NCBI GenBank assembly: GCA_964036155.1
Contig: OZ038423.1
Location: forward strand, 12,973,249 to 13,037,248
Reading direction: 5' to 3'
Source of the DNA: Diploscapter coronatus
Taxonomy: Eukaryota > Nematoda > Chromadorea > Rhabditida > Rhabditidae
DNA length: 64,000 bases
Under the pieces are notes generated by a model. That model had not been told where the DNA came from. It ran no database searches and saw nothing but the letters and a program-made list of their open reading frames with translations. The first letter of the stretch is position 1; every line of letters starts with the position of its first letter. This document shows positions 9,691 through 19,848 of this stretch, one piece after another. The position numbers and the translations under genes were made by a program.

Positions 9691-12600
9691 ATGATTTTCA
9701 CTCACTTAACTCGGCTGGTGTTATTATTACCGGATTTATCCAATGCCGAAGTCGATAAGTTATCCGAGATATCGCAGTCTCAGAAGGTAAAATATTATTA
9801 CTCAATCTATTTTTAAATTTATACAAATACATATTAGGCGTCACCTTAAACAATATAAAATTTTATCTGTATTACGATTAGTTCTTTGGGAGCTTATTTC
9901 AACTGTAAGCTCTTTCAGAATTTATAAACTGAATATATCACCTTTATTTTTATCCACAATCTAACATTTTTCGGTAATTTAGTCATTCGCGCTCATGTTC
10001 AAATGCGATGATGGATTATATATTGGTCTCATTTGCTATTTTCATATCTGAACCATCATCAAATTAATATTCGAATTCATGAAAATTAAATTTGAGCAAA
10101 AATTCTTGGGCGCTCAGATATTTCTTTGAATTGAATTTTTCATGAGTTCACATCTCAACAAATTTTGAGCTCATCATGAAAATATGATCCTTGTCTGAAA
10201 GTGTATCATTTTTGGCTAAAATAATATGATTTTTAAGAGCTAGGTTATACGGGATAGTAAAAAATTCAAGATTTCTAATTTAAAAAAATCATTGAGCATA
10301 ACATTTTGAATAATATTTTCTGAGGTTCGAAATTACCGGACAAAGTTAAAACCTCAAAACTCCTAATTTTTCGAACTCCCTTGAATCTAGAAATTGAATG
10401 ATCAACTTCCCAAATCCGGCTCTAATCTTTGTCTTCTCAGCGCTCATTATTCCGCTTATTTTATGCGTTAATAACGCTGAAGCTGGCACAAAAGAATGAG
10501 AGATTAGGTAAAATAGCGGAAAAAGAAAAAGACGACGAAAAAGGATTTGGGTAAAGAGGAGCCGAAATTTCCTTCCTTACCAAATAGAAAAGTATGATGT
10601 AATAATGGATTAAGCAAACGGGATAATGAAATTTCGGAAATTTCCTTTCTGTCAATAACTCATTTAATTCTTTAAGCATTAAGAAATTTAAAGTGTATCA
10701 GAAATTTTGTAAAAATTGAATGTTTTGAAACTTATCAAAAACACGTGCAAGGTTCATCTCGGGGACAATGGGGAGTATAAAAATCTAAAATTTAACCATT
10801 CCAGAATCAGCATCACATTTCTTCCGACCATTACCATTCAAGTTCGAACTCAAGAGACCCCGACCTAAACCCGGTCTACGCCAACAACTTCGAGTCCGAC
10901 CCCTCTTTCAATAGCAATGGCAGACGTTCTTCATCCGGAGGCAAGAAGAAAAAGGCGAGGAAGGATAAATTCAGCATCAAAACTGGCCAAGAACCCTGTA
11001 TTCCAGTGAACGAAACTCTGAGGAAAAAACTTTTGCAGGTCAGTATTCAAGAAAATCATTCACTAGTGATATCTTGAAATAATAACTAGTTATCGGTTGC
11101 ACTAAAAAATCTTTCCTTCTGGATAAAATATTTTGAAGCGTTTAAAAAGTGTGCTCGCAAGCGTTTTATAACAATAAATGCAGTTATTGAGCAACTCGAA
11201 GCAATTTCTCTCAATTTTTAAATTTCGCCCTAATACTTTGAATCCTATCTTCCAAAATTTGCATCATATTTTCCAAGTCTAGAAATTCCATTCTCCTTCA
11301 AACCATGAGATTTTTGCACGTAAAACCGAATTTAAATCGAAAATTCTTTCAACTCGAAAGATTTATTTATTCCGGACCCTAAGCGGCCGATCTAATTAGG
11401 ACCAGGGGCTAGCCGGCTCCAAAGCAATTATCCCAGCCAGTTTTCTTTTGCTATCCTTAGCCACGTGATTAGGGAGTTCTTAAATCCCTAGCCTATTTGT
11501 TTGTTTTGAAATTGGAAAGAACCACTTGGTTTCTTGGACCCGTTTCCTAATAGGCAAGTTCAGATTTAGTAGGTCTTGGTAACGTCACCTTTGCTCAGTA
11601 GTAGTGCAGCGGAGCCTGTCAATTTTTCTGGTGACGGGTTCAAGTTTTCGCTGACAGCGAATTTTTACCATAATTATCATGTCAAAAAGGCTTTTTAGAT
11701 ATGGTTGAACCGAACAAAAACTTATTGAATATTCCGCTAAATCTGGGAAAATCTTGCAAAAACTCTTAGGAGATCATATCTTTCAAAAATTCCGGAGAAA
11801 AAAGTATGGCACGAAGAACCTTCTCACGATCATTTAGGTCCAGAAATGCCGAGTTTGCAAACCTCAAACTCCAATTGATTAAAAATTCATCTACGTTGGT
11901 CTCATAAAAACTTGCATATTCCAGCCAGTATATTTGATTTCGTAGTTTCATGGACAAAATTAGAAACTCGACAAAAGTTCATCTTTAAGCTTCAGTGTTG
12001 TATCTAAATCGTTTTAGGGACCTATATCTCACCACGTAGAAATATTTTCATAATCAATTATACGGTGTTGTATTCAAATAGTTTCGCAAGCCTATGCTTA
12101 ATCATATGATTTAACTTTCGTAGACATTTGGTCAGCGAATTTAGTGAATCAGCGAAAGTTTCGTGGAACGCCAACAATGTGCCAAAAGCAATTAACCGCC
12201 TAAGGAAGAAGGCGGGTCGAAACTTTGACAGCCGAATTTTATTAGGGCAATTTTAAAGCTCATGTTAAGGTGTACTATAGTTTAAGAAATTTCAAATATG
12301 GGCTTATTTAAACTATAACAATATATTTAGCATTGGAAATTTATCATTGGAAGTAATATTTTAACTAATAATTTTTGATGTGTATTTAAACTATAAGATT
12401 CCGCTTAAATTAAGTCACATTGTTCAATGTAGGCTATATGTTTAACAAGGAGATATGGAGCTTCATCACAAAATCCCCAAAATTCCATTCTTTAGTCCTT
12501 ATTTTTCCAGAATAATTCAATTATTTCTCGAGTGTCTTCTAATAATCTTCATACTAAATCCGGCCAAGTGCAAGAAAATTAATGACCATTAAAAATCTCA

Positions 12601-15600
12601 TAGTTTGAATAATGTTCATCTATTTGCGTCATATTTTCGCTAGCGCATGAATATTTTGGTCCGAAATTATGTTTGATCACTTTCTCCAGGAGTAGAATTT
12701 GAGCAGGGTCTCGGAAGGATAACTCAAAACTTGAAGATAGACCTGAAAGGGAAATTACTTGAAGAAGATAAGAAAATACTATTTGAAATTGAGATACCGA
12801 AAGAATGATATATGGAAAATATCATATTCTTTGAAGAGAATAAAAAGATAGCATATCCTTTCTTTGCAGAAAGACATAATAATAGGAAATGCCTGAAATG
12901 AAGAAGACAGAAAATTTCTCTAACTATGTGTTGAAAGGTAGAATACCAAATTCGGTTGGGATACATGAAATCTCCTATTTTGCAGAACCCACTTCCTACG
13001 TTTGCATCAAAAAGAGCGACTAAAATAATATTTTCCTGGAATATTTTGGATTCAGTATTAAAGATTAATTTAAAGTAAAGTATCAATATGATCTGGGAAA
13101 GGACATAGACCATATGATAAAGCATAGATCTTTAAAACGTATTTTATACGACACAACAAATTTGAGATTTAAAGATAATTTTTGTGTTTTGGAAAATAGG
13201 TCACAGAACAGACTTTCTACGATACAACAAATTTGAGGCTTAAAATTGGCTAACAATAAACTTTTAATGATTCTTGAGGTTTTCACGATTGAAAAGCGAA
13301 CGCTTTCTTCATGCATTGCAAATTTTCGAGAGCGCTAACCCAATTTTCGGATACCTGAATATCCGGAAAAAGCACCTGAGAATATCGAATTTCGTATATT
13401 AAAGTCCAAAGAATTTTCTCAGGACTAGACTTTTTCTCATATATAAAAACAATATATCATTCGAGATAGTAATTTGGCAGAGTTATTACTGCATAGTTGC
13501 CAATTCTACGAAATTATGACTTCCAGCTCGGAACATAAAATTTGGTGAAGAACGAACGTTTTAGGGGTTGAATATATACGAAATTTCGAATTTTAGTCAC
13601 GTAATAACTCTTGAGAATAATATTAAGACAAAAAATAGCACTGAATTCTAATTCTAAACTCGTTCTCTTTAAAAAAGATACAATTTTGGGGGTTTGTGCT
13701 TAAAATTATATAAGTTTAGCCCGAAAACGTGATAATTTTGAATTCTTCTTTTGATGTTTAATCTTCCTTTTGTTTTGGTTAATTTAACCCTAACTGCGTC
13801 ATGAAAGGCACATAAAATTCAGCAGGAAAAACAAAATAGAAAATATTTTGAGGCAAAAAATTCCAGGATCTCTTTTCTGATGATAACTATGATAAGAACA
13901 CGCTGCCAAGTGCAAATTATACCACGGTAAGTTCAAATTTCATTTTTATTTCGAATTATTACGATTTCGCCAAGTTTCAAATTAATGTGACACGTAATAG
14001 CATGATCAAATAATCTTCATTCATAAAGTGTCAGACTAATGATGAATTAGAGCAAATTTTATAAATAGGTTTGTGAGATGAGCTGAAGTAATTGGTCAAA
14101 TGCTCATTCATGCTCATATTACACGTCAAATTATGAAATTGTACGATCAAAACCAGAACATTCTTAACTTTATGAAGATAGAAACATAAAAAAAAAAAAA
14201 CAAAGAAGCTACTGTAAGATATGAAAAATTATCGAAACTTATTTTGATTTTATGAATTCCAAACACAAATTAACCGAAGAATAAACTCATAAAATCATTA
14301 AAAATCAGAAATCTTGAAACTTATCAAAATAAAATCAAATCTAGGTCGTAGTCGAGTTGACGGTTCAATCGATAACCGAAATCTCCGAGTTTTCTTCGAG
14401 TTTCAAAGCCGACGTCTGGTTTTCTCAGATCTGGCGTGACCCAAGGCTGGACTTCACTGAGCGGAATTATTGCTTGTCAAATATGTCTCTGGCTAGTCAT
14501 AAGCTACCGAACCTTTGGCAGGTAAAACAATTTATTTTTATTATGAAAATCGTCCTCATCTAACTCTATTGGCAATCATAACTTGCTAAAGCATGCCAAG
14601 AAATGTGTTGAAGTATAATTATTTTTTCAAGTGGCATGTATCTATCGTATTTTACTGCGACAAAAGGCCTATCTGGGCTAGTTCTTTCTGTTCCTAAAGT
14701 TATCATGAAACTTCTTGAAACATAAATATTCTTATCGAAATGTCAGATTATAGTTTGAATGTTGTCATAGGTAATTATGGTTACCCTGTATTATAAATCG
14801 AATTCCTGAACAGGAGTTTAGATTTTCAAACCCCTTATAAAATTCCCTCAAACTAATCTGTTCTTTTTTTAATTCAAAACTTCAGCCCAACGTCTGTTTC
14901 GTCAACTCGAAGAAAGTGGAAATTCACGCATCTCCCGACAAAAACATCCTACTCCTCCTATTCCCTAACGGAACCGTCTGGCTGAATTTTCGGGTCTCTC
15001 TAATTGGCCCCTGTAAATTGGACCTTACCTATTTCCCGATGGATCGACAGTCTTGCAACCTAATTTTCGAGGTAATTAGTTGCTTAACTACTCTAATTAA
15101 ATACTTAATTATCCTAATTAAGTCGTACTCCTACAATATCGCCGAGGTTCGCATCGTCTGGCGTGATTGGGAGCCCGTCTCCATTCCAGATCCCGATTCA
15201 AAAAACCTACCGGACTTTGAATTAACCAATTTCACGTAATTATTATAATTAGGGCAATTAGTACTTAGTTATACCAGTTTAGTCATCATTCAACGACACT
15301 GGATTACACTGCAGGTGGCTGGGATCAGTTAGAAGTGAAGTTCACCTTTAGACGGCTATATGGGTATTACGTTCTGCAGGTAATGAAAGGTAACTACGAA
15401 GATAATTAGGACAATTAATTAAGGCGTATATGCCGACATATCTGTCGGTTTTCATATCTTGGATTGCTTTCTGGATAGATACGAAAGCTCTTCCGGCAAG
15501 AATTACATTGGGTGTCTCTTCATTAATGGCACTAACTTTTCAATTTGGTAAGGAAGAACGACCACTCAGAGATTTTCAAATGTGCTCTTCTTGAAAACCT

Positions 15601-17105
15601 GCTCCATTGCAAATATCAGTGAATGTTCTTCTCTAATTTAGCAATGGAGCAGATTTTGTATAATTTTGCTATTTTTCAGCTTTTATGGAAGCAATTTAGG
15701 TAATATCGTGAAAAACCTTCCAAGAGTCAGTTACGTGAAAGCCTTGGATATTTGGATGTTCGGTTGCGTCGGGTTCATATTTTTATCAGTGGTCGAGGTG
15801 TTTTTTTTTTCGATTTTGTCATTTTGATAAATTAACAAAAAATTCTCAAATTTCAGCTAGCCGTGGTTGGTTTTGCGGATAAAATAGACACAAAAAGAAG
15901 AAAATATATCAAGAACAAGGAGCAGATGATGATGCGCTCCGACTCTGAACAGCAGTGGCTCAGTCGGTTAGCGAGTGGAACGCGCTCCGGCACGAACCCA
16001 AATTCTCCACTCCCTGTTTCACCCCCTCCCTCCGCAGGACTCATGCTCCCCGCCGACGCAAGGATAGATGGTAAGACTTCTTCATATCAGGGCGGTCCAT
16101 GGTTTAGTCGGTTAGTGGTTCAAATTCTTACGAACTAGACTTCGGACCTTGGTAGAATCCGATTTTTACCGAAAATATCTTTAACATTTGGCAAAACTGG
16201 GGAACTTTAGAGTTTTTCATTACCCTTTTTATGACCGGGCGGATTTCAACTTCAGAATTGAGCCAGGAACAAAATTAAATTCCAAATCTGCCCAGCACTC
16301 GTGCTCAATTTCATGATTACTTGGATAGGGGAGAAGACGAATGGCAATTTCCCTTCGAAAATGGAGGAACTTTACCATTTTTTGTTTGGTCAAAGTCGAA
16401 GAATAAACCTGGAAAAATGATTGAGAGATCTAAGATTGTGAAATAGAGCAAGTTACAATGATACTTAATCTATTTTAGGAGACAATCTGAGTAAACACTT
16501 GATTAATATTGGGTGAAAAATAAGTTTTTTTATTTTCAGACCTCAACTATATTTTAGTTCAATTATAATGTGGAAAATATAGGGAAAAAACATAATAAAT
16601 TTTTAAATATACGATTTCTAGCGATTTAGATCATTTTATTTTTCAGCAGACTACGGACCTTCAAACGTTTCTCCATTATTATTGTCGAAAGAGGGTCATC
16701 ATAGTCACAACAACGGTTTGAATTCTTTGCCGCATCATAGAAGGAAGAAATCTGAAGACAAATACAAGCAGAAGATCATCATCCAAAGCGAACAGCCCAC
16801 CAGAGTGAATGGCGAGAAAATTGACGAGGTTGGTTATTTTTTTAAATTTCCAGCATAAAAACAACGATGTATTGAAAATTATTAGGCAATTTTTTATTTG
16901 AAGTATTTTGAAGCATAATTTCAAAATTTTATGATTTTTAATTAGCCAAGATTTCATATAATTTTTCCTATTTAAAATATCGACGTTTTTTCACGAAAGA
17001 ATTATTATTGGGAGATTTTTAAAACATACCAAATGAAATGATCTTTAGATCTCGGCAAAATTGTTCCCTTTAATGTTTACCGCTTTCAACATATTCTACT
17101 GGTAA
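9691..17105 (+). CDS. Cys-loop ligand-gated anion channel subunit (ACC/LGC-46-like)
   Basis: Twelve exons give 545 residues: 9691-9786, 10805-11038, 13867-13926, 14345-14521, 14886-15071, 15123-15235, 15283-15379, 15424-15547, 15700-15797, 15857-16070, 16647-16828, 17049-17105. A short hydrophobic leader is followed by a polar, Lys-rich insert ([11 protein letters not shown], about residues 78-88) and the extracellular domain. The cys-loop is C232 to C246 with 13 residues between ([15 protein letters not shown]). The PAR triplet before TM2 (about 345-347, [20 protein letters not shown]) is the anion-selectivity signature of GABA/glycine-type channels. TM3 contains [13 protein letters not shown]; the large intracellular loop spans exons 10-11; TM4 is [18 protein letters not shown] at the very end. 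The [11 protein letters not shown] stretch resembles nematode acetylcholine-gated chloride channels, but the ligand is inferred. Intron 2 is 2.8 kb. AATAAA at 17296-17301. Confidence 0.93.
13148..13243. repeat. Short direct repeat in channel intron 2
   Basis: ACGACACAACAAATTTGAG at about 13148 recurs as ACGATACAACAAATTTGAG at about 13219, offset 71 bases, followed in both copies by a TTAAA-containing stretch. It lies in the 2.8-kb second intron of the channel gene. No function seen. Confidence 0.6.
15599..15652. repeat. 12-bp perfect inverted repeat inside a channel intron
   Basis: CTGCTCCATTGC at 15599-15610 and GCAATGGAGCAG at 15641-15652 pair perfectly around a 30-base loop, extended weakly by flanking A/T pairs. 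It occupies the middle of the 152-base intron between exons 8 and 9 of the channel gene and would form a hairpin in the pre-mRNA. Confidence 0.7.
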
Positions 17106-18172
17106 ATAAACTTTATTACCACCTAAAATCATATTGACAACTTTCAGGTTTTACTATATAGGCATGTCGGGTGGTATTTTCTAAATTTCTAGCTATTTTC
17201 CTGTAGAAAATTTCGATAAAATCGCCTCAAAATACGGGTTATTCGTCAATTATTTATCAAATATTGTATATTGTACATTTTCTCTATTTTATCATAATAA
17301 AATTTCGATTTTTTTCAATAATCTTTGATTCTATTTTTATTTTTGCAAATCCTGAAAATACATGAGGAAAGATTCTCCTGTTTTAAAGCTGACTTTTCAC
17401 GTATAAAAATGATTTTTATTGATTATGTATTGGAAGATGGGAAATTAAAATGGCTTGGATATCAGAACAAATTTCCAGAAAGAATGAATGTAATATTGTT
17501 GGTGCGAAGATGAGAGAAAATATAACATAGATGTTGCTTTTATGATCTTTTACGACTCAAGATTCCAAGGACGTCTCAACAAGAGTAAATCATAGTCTAT
17601 TTTTCAAATTTTATGTTAATTTCTTCCATATTAGATTAACTTTATCCTTCTTTAGTTACTTGTAGAAATCTTAATTCCATATTTAAGATAGCATACCCGT
17701 CCCGTCTGGGGTAGATTTTAGATACCTTCACAAAATTGGTAATTTTACCAGAAAGAAAGATCAAAAGATCGGCTGTCAGACAATTTAATTTGGGAATTTT
17801 GTTTCGCGCGCACCACGCCACTTCGCGCTGAACTTTCATCGGCGATTTTCTCTTCTCTCGATTTTCAGTACTATTTCCTTATCATTCCTGAAAATAGTGC
17901 GATAAAATTAGAGGTTTAAAGATGCCAGAAAAGGCCGTAGTTTATGTTCCTTTCCCGATGTCAAATTGAATTAGAAGAGGTAATTTCTCATTTTGCTGAA
18001 TCAGAAATTATCAATCAGTCTGAAAAAGTGCGCGCCCATACCTATACTTATAGTCTTGATTCATGAAGTTGCATTTAACCGAGACGAGACTGATAATTTC
18101 CTAATTTGCAGGAAAATACCAAAAATTTTCAAATGATTTCATATCTATGAAGACCAGCTTTTAAATAATAAA
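17106..18172. other. Intergenic region after the channel gene
   Basis: Mostly AT-rich sequence holding the channel 3' UTR, one TACTATTTC copy (17869-17877, complement of the recurring GAAATAGTA motif) and a small GC-richer island near 17800-17830. An inverted pair GAAATTATCA / TGATAATTTC lies near 18003 and 18090. A 65-codon minus-strand frame at 17642-17839 has no splice partners or recognisable motif and was not called. Confidence 0.5.
17296..17301 (+). other. Polyadenylation signal of the channel gene
   Basis: AATAAA about 190 bases after the channel stop, followed by a T-rich stretch. A second AATAAA overlaps the stop codon (17105-17110) and could be used instead. Confidence 0.45.
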
Positions 18173-18515
18173 ATGCAAAAGGAAGAAGAGCTCATGCCAT
18201 TTTATTCTAATCATGCGTAAGTTCGACCTACAAAGTTCTGAGATTTATTTTGATGATGAAAATTAGGTTCAATCTATATCAGGAAGGCATGATTTTGATA
18301 AGAGGAGTCCAAAATAAGTCTATTTTCATCTGAAAGAAAATAATTCTAAATTTTTCAGTCCCCTAGACGCGGTCCGGTTACAGTGGAATTTTATCAAAAA
18401 TTCGAGCAAACTAACAAAATTTCGAGAAAAACTCCCTCCCTTTCCCTTCCAAATGATAAATTCACCGAGGTCGGTTCCCGTGAGAGTGAGCTACCGTTCG
18501 ACTGATCTTTATTGA
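18173..18515 (+). CDS. Possible two-exon small protein, 66 residues
   Basis: Exon 1 (18173-18216) starts MQKEEELMPFYSNH and ends at a strong donor GC|GTAAGT. Exon 2 (18359-18515) follows a strong TTTTTCAG acceptor and restores phase, giving APLDAVRLQWNFIKNSSK and continuing through PPFPFQMINSPRSVPVRVSY to a TGA. The intron is 142 bases. The product is basic, Pro/Ser-rich at its end, with no signal peptide or membrane span, and I do not recognise its family. A CCAG acceptor about 15 bases before the first unit could receive a spliced leader. Exon 2 is open in a second frame too, so chance is possible. No clear polyadenylation signal follows. The alternative is non-coding sequence with lucky splice sites. 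Confidence 0.4.
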
Positions 18516-19848
18516 AATGGTCAATGACGTCATACCTTGATTTCCACAACTTTCCCGTTTCAAACTGAAAATGGGCAAAATTGTCAAGAAATCAAAAAAT
18601 CAACATGGTACAACTTGAATCAGTTTCTCGCAAAAATTAATTCGCTAAATTTCGAATCTTTTTAATCACAGCAAAATTCGTGAAATCAACAGATTTCTGA
18701 ACCCAGAATCAACACGCAGAATATTTTAATTAAGCAAAAATGACCTAAAAATAACTATTGCATAACTTTAAATCATCTTGTGTTTTTGTATTTTGTTTGC
18801 TCCTTATCATTAATCCTTGTCCCGTGTCTGGAAAGTTTGTGCCAACCTGTTTTCGACTTGTTCTTTTGATTCTTCGAAAATTTGTAAGTATTTAAGTGGG
18901 TGCCCCACAAAAAAGTCAATCTGCTGAATTTTTTAGGAGCTACTCTCGAAAAAGACTCGGAAAAAATGAAATTCAATTTTTCATTTGCAATAATTGGAAT
19001 TAGGTCTGATTTTTGTTATTTTTGGAAATGTTGATCTTGAACTGTCTTTTCTTCTATGAATTGACCGATTTGCAGACATCAGTCCTACAGTCTCTTACCC
19101 AATTTTCTTGAAATACCCCTGAAATGAGAGAAATTAGAAAACCTCTAAAATTTCCCTGCTCTTTTTTCGGAAATTTGGAAAATACCGCTGAAAAATTCGA
19201 TAAGAAAAAGAGGGCAGAGTCTCGAGATTTGCGCTACAGTCTTTTCTCTGCCCGATTCTACAGTCAAAATCACGTGAAAAGGGGGTGCGTTCTTCTCAAT
19301 CAGACTGACATTTCGATACAAAAATCTTCTCCCCTTTTATTGCCAATTTTTCATTTTTTTCGTGTAAGGTAGCCCTCTCTCATTGTCAAAAACAGAGCTG
19401 TAAATTACTATAAAAGGCACACCAGACTCCTGTCACAAGGAATCAGCGGTCGATCAAAGTTGAACTTTAGGACTCTGCTACATCGTAACTAGCGAATTCC
19501 TAGATTTAAGCTTAAACTCCAAGTTTAGATTTGAAATTTTAACGTTGAACTTTGAAATTTAACTTTCTTGCTCTAGAGAAGTTGAAGTGGTGTTGAATTT
19601 ACCTCCGTTAAATTTTATGTCAAGCAATATCAATCTAACTTCGAAGTTTTACTTCAAACTTCAGGCTTTAATTCCAACTCAACTTAAACTTAGAACGTTA
19701 CTCTATTTATTGTTAATAAACTGGCTTAAAATTTATCTTGAGTTATCAAAGATTATCTCGAAAAATTCTATTGAAAACGACTTATCACTAACCGTTAAAA
19801 TTGCAATTTGTAGCCCACCATAAGACGCTAATCGAACCATACGTTCCA
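18516..19848. other. Upstream region of the UDP-glycosyltransferase gene
   Basis: Contains a TATA box (19409-19416), an upstream GATAAG (about 19199-19204) and a 350-base stretch between about 19440 and 19800 that repeats AACTT/AAGTT pentamers. A TTTGTAG acceptor ends at about 19812, 36 bases before the UGT ATG, and may be a trans-splice or 5' UTR splice site. The 82-codon frame at 19124-19372 spans the promoter and is not credible. Confidence 0.5.
19409..19416 (+). promoter_or_regulatory. TATA box upstream of the UGT gene
   Basis: TATAAAAG in the context ACTATAAAAGGCACACC is a canonical TATA element. A start about 30 bases downstream would fall near 19440, leaving a 5' leader of roughly 400 bases, or less if an intron or spliced leader removes it. 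The upstream GATAAG could serve intestinal GATA factors, which drive many nematode detoxification genes; that link is inference. Confidence 0.55.

Noticed and set aside
11575..11660. Possible tRNA (GGTTCAAG-like B box)
   Set aside because: No pairing acceptor or T stems around it and no matching A box at the right distance.
12724..13125. 133-codon minus-strand frame inside channel intron 2
   Set aside because: Composition is Phe/Ile/Ser-rich as expected from AT-rich sequence, no splice partners, no motif, and the host intron is bounded by well-supported exons.
19124..19372. 82-codon frame upstream of the UGT gene
   Set aside because: Ends just before the TATA box, has no splice signals in phase and no recognisable motif.
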